From assembly GCA_902729315.2 (NCBI GenBank), contig LR746264.1, positions 1,304,501 through 1,368,500 on the forward strand: a stretch of DNA of 64,000 nt. The letters are read 5' to 3'. This document shows positions 35,464 through 45,940 of the stretch, piece after piece; within the stretch, counting starts at the first letter, position 1, and each line of letters starts with the position of its first letter. The position numbers and the translations under genes were made by a program. This DNA is from Spirodela intermedia. Taxonomy: Eukaryota; Streptophyta; Magnoliopsida; Alismatales; Araceae. The notes under the pieces are model-generated. The model was not told where the DNA came from and ran no database searches. It saw nothing but the letters and a program-made list of their open reading frames with translations.

Positions 35464-35757
35464 TCAAAGTAGATAGAGTCCATCTTCAGTTGTTCCATTG
35501 AGGAGGATTTTGTGGGTTTTCTCATCCTTCATAAGATAGTAAGTGACATAAAATTCAAGGAAAATATTATTATCCGAAGCTAGTTTCTGTACAAAAAGTA
35601 AATTTCTTATGATAGCAGGTACATGTAGGATGTCTTTAATCTTTAAAGAAAATATTTTAGAATTTAAGGTGCTATTGCCAATAGAGTTTATAAAAAAACT
35701 TGTCCCATTACTTATGGTGAGTTGATCATTTTTGTGGTATGAAGTATATTGATTCAT
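35464..35757 (-). pseudogene. copia protease / pre-integrase remnant
   Basis: The 97-codon piece has the 'LKIKDILHVPAIIRNLLFVQKLASDNN' character of the copia region after the protease (core kept short here: LHVPAIIRNLLFVQKL). Its position between gag and integrase fits the copia order. Confidence 0.7.
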
Positions 35758-35846
35758 AGTGTTTTGATTCGATGTAACATGATGAGAAGCCCCCCTATCT
35801 GGATACCATGATCATGTCATTGATGGTTCAAAGATACTTCTAGTGT

Positions 35847-36741
35847 TCATGTAGTAAGCTTGAGGGTTGCTCTACTATAATGGTTCATCGGGGACAGAGG
35901 TGTAGAGTTGATTAGCATAAAAGTTTTGCAATAATCTTTCTTTGCATTCTCTACCCCTGTGTCCAAACTGGGAGAAAATCTAACATCATGGTGTGTACTG
36001 TCTGGATCTACCTCATCCTTGTCTATTTCTTCCTTATTTTGCTGGAATCCCTTGTTTTGCCATTCAAGATTTTGCCAATTTTTCTTGTTGTGGGACTGTG
36101 ATGATATTTGGGCATTGTTCGTCACCGGGGTTATGGAACTTGTGAGCTGATTCTGATAGTAGGCTTGAATTGCATCATGAAATTGTAAGTTGGCAATGAT
36201 ATCCTCAAATGACAGATGATAGTGGATGGCCGGCAGTTGATAGTTCTTTAGAAATCCTTTTAAAATACTTGATGTAGTCATCTGTACTCATATCTCCTTT
36301 GTTGGAATTATTCAGTTGTCTCTAAAGATCCATTACGTAGGATCGTCCTCTGGAAGCATACATGGTTTCAATTACTTCCCATGTTTCTTTGGATGTATTC
36401 TTTCTTCCAAGACTCAGAAGGACCGATTCAGACATGGCGGAATTAAGAAACCCTAATATTTGCTGATCATTCCTCCACTATACCTTATATTCCAGATTCG
36501 GAATCACATTTCCAGTCACATCAGAGGTTGAGACCGGTGGAGGATCATCTTCAATATATCTCATTAAGTCAAATCCATTCAAAATTGGAACCATGGTATT
36601 TTTCCATACTAGATGATTGTCACCGATAAGCTTAACCGGAGGGATGAATCCCATAGGAATAAGCAAGGATATTTGTGCCGATGTTGTGGACGAAATGATA
36701 GCGCTTGTAGACGAAGCCATAGTGTTGACCAGATCTGCCAT
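35847..36741 (-). pseudogene. copia gag remnant
   Basis: The frame opening at 36741 (MADLVNTMASS...) has the KLIGDNHLVWKNTM stretch typical of copia gag N-termini. After frame breaks, the piece 36281-35847 continues as gag. Around 35960 another frame gives a CCHC-like SQFGHRGREC zinc-knuckle remnant. It lies directly after the primer-binding site. It is broken by at least two frame changes. Confidence 0.75.
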
Positions 36742-36963
36742 GGAGCCTCTATGGCTCTGATACTATACAGAGAATCAAGAAGAGGCAAGAAGAGCAGAGA
36801 GGCGGATGAGAGAAGAAACGCAAGATCGAAACAGAAAATAGAACATTGCATATCAATTGGAACCATATTGTACATCTATTTATAAGCAATGCCATTGGTG
36901 CGTCTATTGGCTGGCTATCGGTGAGTACCGTTTCCTTCGCTTGTTAGTTGACTTTTCTCTTCA

Positions 36964-37445
36964 GTACACACATCTGCCTGCGATGTGCTGGGATCTGCTG
37001 CTGACCTCCTCTTCCTCTCACCCCCGTGCTCTCTCACTATCTTCCCCCCTCTCCCCCGTTGACGCGTCACATCGTTGCTGGCAGTATCGGGAGCCTTGGA
37101 GCCAACGGTGCGGAACACACCGTTTCCGACGTCTTGGTCGACACGGCGCGTCTGGAGGGAACGACCAACGGAGTCCGGATCAAGACCTGGCAGGTAACGC
37201 CATCTGACTGACTACCCAACCCGAATTCTCTCGCGCTCCGTGGACTGACACTGCGACGACGCCGTCGATCGGTTCTCTCCCTTCAGGGTGGAAAAGGGTA
37301 CGCCAGAAACATCATCTTCAGGAACATCGTGATGGACAACGTGAAGAACCCAATAATCATCGACCAGAACTATTGCGACTCCCCCAAGTCCTGCGGCGAA
37401 CAGGTGGAGCATGCCAGCACCGCCCTTTTCGTCTCTCCTGCTTCC

Positions 37446-37488
<43 letters not shown>

Positions 37489-37763
37489 GCTTTCTCGCTC
37501 ATTTCCTCTCGCTAATCTTCAGTTCGCCCTCTGCCGCGCAGAAATCCGCCGTCGCCGTGAGCGGAGTGACCTTCCAGAACGTCAGGGGGACGAGCGCCAC
37601 CGCGGCCGTGGACTTCGACTGCAGCCGCACCGTCACCTGCCGGGGGATAACGCTGCAGGACGTCCACCTCGTCACGGCGAGCGGAGCATCTGCCAAGGGC
37701 TTCTGCGGCAACGTCAGCTTGTCTAAATACGGCACCGTCGTACCGTCGACGTGCTCCTCCTGA
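36964..37763 (+). pseudogene. Polygalacturonase copy 4, 3' piece (exons 7-9)
   Basis: Intron 6 resumes after the copia insertion. Exon 7 is 37085-37193, exon 8 is 37287-37403 and exon 9 is 37542-37763. Exon 9 lacks one codon (ATAAVDF against ATAVAMDF in copies 1-3) and has several replacements near the C-terminus. Splice sites are intact. It belongs with 32714-33119 as one disrupted gene. The 3' flank stays alignable to about 38110, with a single 34-bp repeat unit, then loses all similarity to the array. Confidence 0.92.
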
Positions 37764-38109
37764 CGAGGCCTCCTTCCGTGCCGATGGAAGAAACAAATTC
37801 ATTCATTATACCTCGTACAGGTAGATGAAAATTCATTCATTTCGTTATAGCCCTAACCCCGGTGTGCGATTGGAGCACCGTGTAAATTTGCAATGTGTAG
37901 CGTTTGAACGTGAAGCAAATCAGACTCGCTAGTTTATGTGCACAGTAGCCTGATGTTTGTCACAAGAATAACTCGCTCCCACTGGTCCAAATAGGTCTAT
38001 AGGTCCATAGAAGCACGCCTCTGCGTACTCGCGACCGGCGGAGGCGAGAGAGAGCGAGAGGCGTCAGTTTGTGGAAAGGGCGTGCGCCCCGAGGATCCCT
38101 TCACCGAAA

Positions 38110-41100
38110 TCCGGTACTCGTGGACCTTTCCAATTAAACTCCTGAACGGTACTCGCCCATGTGAAGAGGTCATCTCACGAGCGCATAACGGGTAGAAGAT
38201 GAACATGAAAAAGAAATGTGATCGGACTGATTGCTTCCCGCTCATTTGTTATGATTCATGTCTTAATTTAGTTTGGGAGTACCATGCATTTTTAACATTT
38301 AATTCAAGTAGGGATAGTTAAATATTAGTAAACTGCATTAAGTATACAAACATTTGATATTCTAGCAAAAATTTAAAATGTTTTCTTCATAATCAATGAC
38401 ATAGTCTTGTGTGAATCCTTAGATACGACATGTGAATGCTTCCAACGTTTCTTCTGAACTTTTTTATATTTTAAAAAAAAATTACTACCAACTGTGGATT
38501 TTTTGAGAGGTAAGTCAATAGGATCTCTAAAATGAGCTTTCGCAATGGCTTAAAGGTCTTCTGCCATTACTTTCTGCCCAAGAGGATTAATGCAAACTTC
38601 CTCATATGAGCGTACTGGAAAACTGATAAATACAAGATAAAGAATAATAATTACTTTTCTATTACTACATGAGATTCATATTCATTATTCCTTTATGGAA
38701 CCATAGAAAAACAGGGAGCACCATTGAAAGAAGGCTGGTAAGTGAGATGTTTATGTTTCTCTTCAGTTGTATTAGAATTACATGTAAATTTTGTGACATT
38801 TGAATCAAAAGGGGTGTCAAGAAAGGAATATAAGAGAGATGATAATAGAAGAGTAGAGCATAAGAAAATATGTAACTTTTCCCAGAATAATAGAACAAAA
38901 TATTTCATTTGTATCCTATCATCTATAACCCGACTGAAAAATACATCCAAGAAGACAAATTCTCTAATTTCTCATGGTTCCATATAATAATTGAGCCAAA
39001 CAGGTAGAGCCATATGCATGAAACATAGAATAATCAAGAAGCATGTTATAATGGTACTAAAGTGCTGAAGCACAACTAGTGATAGATGAGGGAACATAAT
39101 TAAAAATTTTAAAAAATAAATGTAGGTTTACCCCAAAAACTATAAGAAATTAATCACTATGTAGTACTTTCAACCATGTGTAGATGGTCAAATCGATACA
39201 ATTTTATTTAGGTTTTAATGTGGATTACAAAGGGCACTACACATTGTTCACCTAAGAAATCAGCTAAAAAAAATATTATTAGTTTTGAAAGATATATAGA
39301 CAGTAGAAAATCTGTATATATTTATACATGTCTAGAGGGAGGACTCATTGAAATGAACCCAAGTATAAAAATAAGGATCATCAATAAAAGATAAAAAAAA
39401 TATTTCACCTACTACATAAAAAGGTTTTAAAAGGGTCCTTACATATCACAATAAATAGTATCCAAGGTTTCTAAAGATTTTGATGTGTTAACGTGGATAA
39501 GGGGTAGTGGCTGTCAACATAACATAGAACTAGCACCACATAACTTCTTTTCAATTTGACTGAACTTCAAACTATTTTTTTCATCTAAAATATATGAGCA
39601 AGACGTGAAGGGCAATGCTGAAATTATGTGATGATGTTGTCGAGATGCAAACAAATTCTTGTTAGTTTCAAGAGGAATGTGAAATATACAATTGAAATAG
39701 ATGACCAACTCTATCCTTAGTTCTCATTCTGCTCTCAAATTAGGCCTCCTAAATAATTAAGTTGTCATCAAGAAAAAAATATCAACGTCCTCACCTTTCC
39801 AACTACATCTCACATTCCAATGGATGTGTATATGTTTGAGAGGAAAAAAGTAGTAACAAGAATTCCAAGGTTACATTTGAAGGAGCCTCTCTGCCACTTT
39901 CTTACCAACTTTGATATTCTAATGGATTCTACAAAGTAAAAGATATCTGCTTCATAAAAAAAATTGGAACAATGTTACAGTATGTAATGATATAATAGAA
40001 TTACTAATGATGTCATTGTGAGTGGAAGGTAACATAGTTCTGATTTGATGAGTATTAAGACAATATGAACGTTGAAAGTATATGATTAGAACCATGTGTC
40101 AATGTATGAGAAAGTAGAAAGGAGTAGAATACTCACTAGTTATTTATGTATTACAACACGCAACATCAAAAAGGAGAAGGGAATTTGACCTCACTCAATT
40201 TACCAACTAATTTTCCTTTAGAAGCCTATTCTAATTTCAATATGCACTCTTTTCAATGGTTTAGTCTACTTGACCTACTTTTCTATGTAAATACTATGCC
40301 CTTATATTCCACTAGTTTTCTATGTAATTACTCTTCTTCATTCGGTATAACTTCTTCGTTCGTAAAGGGTTGGGTAGTTCTTCATACTTAAGGAGTCTCC
40401 CTTTAAGTTCACTAAGTTATAGAATCTACTTGTGCTTAAAAGAAAGCTGATCAGTGTACTTGATGGCGAAGTCTTATTAACCTTGGTATATAGACTTCAC
40501 CAATTCGTCTGATTTTTGCTAAGGCTTAGAGTGTCAAAATAAGATGATATTCCGCATTTTCAGATGATACTTTGCACATTTGTTAAGGGGATTCCCTTAT
40601 TGGCTTCAGCTAACTTCAACCAATTTAACAATTTCTGTGAACTCAAGATTCCTCTCCAAAATTTTCTTCAAGATTTACTACTTTAGGAGATCAAACTAAA
40701 GGGAACCCAGTCCACTTTTCTAGATTAACAACTCCAAGGGACTAAATTAGAGAAGATCACTCCTCTCTTCAACATTAACAACTCAAAGGGGCCAATATAA
40801 TTAGCACTAGCTAATCTCCTCTAAAATAAGGTTCTAGATTGGCTTTAATTAAATGAGTTACCATTTTAGATGTGTATGACTGTCTTTTGGAGACTTCATT
40901 CCTCTGATTTTATATGTGAGAATCTCTTTGTTTAGGTTGTACTTGTGGTCATCTTCTTTGTGAGAATCTATTTGATTTTATATGTGAGAATCCCATTTTT
41001 CCTAAACATTTCCCATAATTTTTATTTCTTGATTGTTTCTTGTTATTTAAGTTGAGAAGAATGTTATATATTCATTGACTTTTTCTGTCTTTTTGTGATT

Positions 41101-44100
41101 TTCCAATGGCCATTTAATGGTATGAAATTAGTCTCTTGAGGAGATCGCATACCTCAAAAATTATTTCCATTTTTGTCATTTTGAGCCATGCCTAGTGGTC
41201 ATCTTCTCTCTCTTCATGGGTTCACATGTGCCAACACTTGAATGAAGGTAAACAAAATGTGCAGATAAAATAGTTATAAATTATTAAATAAACACTATAA
41301 AGCATATTATATATAACTTATTTGGATTCAGCTTCTGATGTAAAATGATGGTTTTACCTTTAATTTGGCTTTTTTCAATATTAAGACTTTCCTAACTAGA
41401 ATCATCAAGATCATATAAATAGATAATTCTATTATTATAAACCTTATCAAATTATTCTTCTATACATTCTATAATAATAATAAAAAATTAAGCTCCTAAA
41501 GCAATCATGCACAAAAATACCTATTTGATATAATGTTTTGCAAAATTTCGTCTAAACAATATCTTTCTTAAGTGTGTTTGAAGAATTGGAGTCTCAACTA
41601 GTTGAAGTTGAGGTTTGAGATACTGTATGCCTTGTTCTTATTATATTATTTTGGGCTTTGATTATTTATTTGTGCACGTTGATGACAATAGTGGCATTTG
41701 TCTTTTGACCAAAACAATTGATACCTTATGACTATGCTAATACTTTTCACAATAAGTAGCTAAATAATTGAAGTAACAGTAGGAAGGAGATCTTAGCAAG
41801 TTTTTTCAAACAAAACTTCTGTTGTGTAGTTTAAATAAATGATCAAGCTAAAGAATACAGAAGATGAATACAAAATGCCTCATGATAATCTTCAAATGTC
41901 AACAAAAATTATACTAGATACGTCTCTTAATGAAGAAAGTGAGATATTGAAATATCTATTTAGCTATATGAACCAAAAAAATGATACGTTTATAGAAAGT
42001 CAACTGAATTAGAAATCAAAGTAAGTATTCTCCTATATTGTCTTATTAATAATATTATTTAACTTCATTCTTTTTTAATATAATCATATTTAGTCTTAAA
42101 AAATCCATGGCCTCTGGAATAAAACTTTTTAATGACAATTACCAATGGTTGTGCTTATCTTTGGCCATCTTAACTAGTATAACTTGCGTAGATTCCAATG
42201 TTATTAGAAGAATGAAATTTTCACTTTAAGGAGCCTACATTTTCAACATTGAAACTAGGAAGACTCCAAAAGCCAACATGAAGCTTTCCTTTCATGTTAT
42301 GGAGTACTAAAGAAAGTAACAATAGTAACAATAAAGGGAGAAGTTAAACCTTTAACATTATCAAATGAAAGAGCACATAAGAGGTAAGACTGTGGCATGA
42401 TTGTAGCTTTAGTAGACATTAACAAATTGAATCCAAAGATCATGTTAGGACTAGCATTTTGATGTTTATTAATAAATTAAATATATATTTATAATGAAAT
42501 ATTGCACTATTTTTTTTGGACTACACTTATCAACAAATCAAGATTAATACTCTAGATCTAGTTTTGTTGGCTGTTAATACATTTTTTCTTGCCTTAAATG
42601 AAGAAATCAGGCATTAAGAAACATATCAATATCAAACCAAGTCAAAACAGATCAAAAGAAACTAATTTAGAAGAAACAGAAGAAGTTAAGAGAAAATGTA
42701 TCAACGCATGTCTTGACATACTAAATCAGTGTCTCAATTTACTTGAAGAAAGATAAGAATCTCAACCTAGTAAAGTTAGTGTGTCAACCCATAATTAGTC
42801 AAATAAGAGATAATGATGACACTTCTACCAAGGAAAATTGACTAGACAAATAGTACATTTGATTGTGCAAGCAACACACCAAGAATCAGTTGTAAGCCAC
42901 ATGTGGCAGCTATTCAACCAAAGACCATCAATGAAAGTATCCAATGAAAAATGACATGTGCCATCGTTTGATGCACAACAACATGTGGCAGAATATAGGC
43001 AGAAAAATGACATGTGATGATATGCAAGATATTCAGCAACCCATGGGACATGTGCAAAAGTATGAATGCTCGAGAAACACAAACTAGAACAGCTCAAGGT
43101 GACATGGGGTACAAGATGAAAGAATTAGCACATTTGACACATGACAAGATCTCTAATAGCATAGTTGATCTCCTTTAGAGAAGGATATAACTGTGACACT
43201 GTATCTCTAACATGGACAGCATGACTAACAAATCAACCAACATGTGGTACGTGAATCTAACACCAACAACATATCGTAACTCATATGAAGATCAACAAAA
43301 TGTCAGATTTTTTGAGCAATGAAGTTTTTGATTCAAAGTTCTGAGGCCACTATATGTTATTTCAACGTCTTATCATATGTGAAGGCATCTTGAGAGTACT
43401 TGTGATGTAGATAGATAAGCAATCTAGTTCATTGATGTCTAAATCTACCATCTAAAGGAGATTACAGATCTCATAAAGTTCAATTGTAATTTTCAATGAG
43501 AAAATATTATGTTGACTTATAATATTATAAATGTTTATATTCTGGATGTTTTAAAGCTTTATGTGTTGACTTAGGGTGTCTACCCATGAATCTTATGTTG
43601 ACTCATTATATTGACCCAAGTGAGACTTTATTAACCCATGGAGTTATGTGCTTACTCATTATAATTTTAATTTGCAAAAATAACTTTAAAAATAATAAAT
43701 GTACTAAGAAATTAACTCACCCCATCTATTGATATACTTTCTAACCTATTATTAGGCAACCAATAGATTATACACCTTTAATGCCAAATGATGATGGATA
43801 CTTCATGGATGATTAATAAGTATGGTAAGTTACAATTAAAAAAATGAATCAAAATATTTATGAACTTTATTAATATATGATCTTACAAGTTTGATACAAG
43901 TAGAATAATAAATTAATATTTAAAATAATATTTAACAACTTAATGTAGTGAGGGTCAACTAACACTCTCAAGACCAAGTTGTATCTTGAAATACATGATT
44001 TAGAACTTTCATTTATATTATTTTTCCTTACGTGGTGTGATATTTCTACCTAAGTTTAGGATTGAGTGTCCAAAGAACTTTTTAGGTGTTCTAATAAAAT

Positions 44101-44900
44101 TGTTGTGAAAGACATGATGATATGGGTTTGGAATTGGGATCTTATTAAAAATGTTCTACATTTCATTATGAAGTAGTTGGAAACTTAACAGTCCAAAAAT
44201 CAATTACCCAAACCTATGAATATTGTTATGTGTCAATCATCATTTGCACTTTTATCTAATTATGGTGAGGTCTAGTATGCTTAAGAAAATCAAAAGCTTG
44301 GCTTGAACCGAACTACTACCTCAAATTGTAGATTTATGATAGCTTGATTTGAGAATCCTTTGAGAATTGCTAGGTGAGGAAGGTAGTTTTGTCAATTAGC
44401 AAATAATGCCTTCAATGATTATGCAATATTTAGTTATAAGGATATTGACATCTTTATTTTCGGTTTTTTCAAATTTCATGAAATTACCATATTTAGAGGG
44501 TGAGAAATCTCTCATGAATTGAGAAATTTTTCATTGATTTTTTTAGTAGGTCAGTGTTGTGACAATCAAATTAGTATGGACTACTCTTAAGAGATCTAGG
44601 AGGTTTGTGTGCATGTGTGTGTATGTGAGAGAGAGAGAGATAGATAGAGAGAGAGAGACTATGCTGTCATAAAGCACAATCCAGATATGTATTATTTCTT
44701 AATTTAATAAAATATATATTTTTTGATGAAAGAAATTCTTTTTATAGCATATATGTATAATATATTGATTTTATAAATGTATTTCAAGCTAGTTAGTGGA
44801 TAACTAAAATTAAATAGTATATTGAATATTCTCAAATATGGTTTAATTTAATAAAAATATTTCACCACGTCGAAAAAACTCATTTTGTCACCCAATTAAT
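38110..44900. other. AT-rich intergenic DNA, no gene supported
   Basis: About 6.8 kb without a convincing coding region. A minus-strand stretch near 38690-38990 vaguely recalls a decayed copia integrase (FLDVFFSR, then GKSYIF contexts), but frames are broken. Around 42890-43060 the words ACATGTGGCA and ACATGTGCCA recur several times. A 19-bp GATTTTATATGTGAGAATC direct repeat lies at about 40906 and 40974. A GA tract is at about 44629-44661. It is most likely old retroelement debris. Confidence 0.5.
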
Positions 44901-45357
44901 ATAGAATTCTGTGTTAAGATTTTAAGATAGTTCCTTGATCCCTTCGGAATCCTAAACCCAATGGCAAAGGCTCCAATCTTCTTTTTCCTTGTCGGGTCTG
45001 GGTCCCGGTACGGAATTTCCCCCGCATCCGGACATGCGCCATCGGTTCAGTGGTTTTCCGAGGCGGTTTCTTGTGTCTTCTGTGGTTTTGGTGAAACCAG
45101 AGAAGGGGTAAGCGGGAGGGAAGGGCAGGAGAAGCTTCCGTGTTAATGAATGAGTTTTCCACGTAAGAGTCGCACTCGCTGTGTCCAACACTTCGCACCA
45201 AGACCCGGAAGTCCCCATCTTGGTCTTCTCCCAACCTCTCACTGGCCGACTTCTCTGCTCCGAGTTCCTAGCATTTCCGCGTCCTTTCTTCGCCTGTGTT
45301 TCCGCGTCCTTTCTTTGTCTGCCTTTCCATGCTTTCTGATTCCCGGAAGCTGTCCGG

Positions 45358-45364
45358 ATATATA
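45358..45364 (+). promoter_or_regulatory. Putative TATA box of the guanylate kinase gene
   Basis: ATATATA after a GC-richer block (44950-45350) and 200 bp before a 5'-UTR donor site GTAAGT at 45558. The 5' UTR seems to contain an intron: donor 45558, acceptor TTTTTTCAG ending 45897. Confidence 0.4.
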
Positions 45365-45940
45365 GAATCAAAAAGCAGCCGTCGGCAATAGGGAGGAAAT
45401 GGTGTCATTTTGACTCCCTAGTCTCCACGGAAGAAGCTTGGCTTCTGAGGACTTCCGTCTCTTCTGGGCCGTCTGTGGATCTCCGGTGATACCCTCTTCT
45501 GAGAACCGAGTGGGGCCTAGAGTTGGGTTTTCTTTGTTAAGCATTTTTACGTATTCGGTAAGTTAAGGTGGTTTTTTTCCCCCTTAGTCCTCCTCCTCCT
45601 CCTCCTCCTTGTTTAATTGCAGATTTTGTAGATTCCTTATGTTTTTCCCAAAGCATGATTCTTGTACGATTATCTTTTTCATTAATTAATGGGATCCGAA
45701 TCAAGTTTTTGGCATTTAGTTGGTACTCTTGTTAAATTCAGTGTCATTATCCCTTGACCTATTTAAATTAAAGTACTTTTTCCCGGATCTATTTTTTCAT
45801 TTTTTCTCTTTTATTTCCATATTCGGGTATTTGATGTTTGTATATGCAATTTTAACCTTCAAGCCTTTTAAAAAAAATCTTCCTACTATTTTTTCAGGTT
45901 GAGGAGGTTTAACTTCGACGAACAGAGATCATCTCTTCTG

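Larger units (their letters stand above)
33120..36963 (-). mobile_element. Truncated Ty1/copia retrotransposon
   Basis: The element has TG...CA ends (TGTACAG at 33120, TCTTCA ending 36963) and is flanked by a perfect 5-bp direct repeat GTACA (33115-33119 and 36964-36968). The order on the minus strand is LTR (about 36963-36767), primer-binding site TAGTATCAGAGCC (about 36760-36748), gag, protease or pre-integrase, integrase, reverse transcriptase. The 3' LTR survives only as its last 34 bp (33120-33153). RNase H, the polypurine tract and most of that LTR are deleted. Multiple stops and frameshifts break the polyprotein. It sits in intron 6 of polygalacturonase copy 4, five bases past the donor. 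Confidence 0.93.

Noticed and set aside
38693-38987. Possible copia integrase at 38.7-39.0 kb
   Set aside because: The resemblance is weak and needs several frame changes, so I mention it only inside the AT-rich region entry.
44914-45371. Minus-strand frames of 106 and 139 codons upstream of guanylate kinase
   Set aside because: They lie across the probable promoter and transcription start of the plus-strand gene and have low-complexity Lys/Arg composition with no domain.
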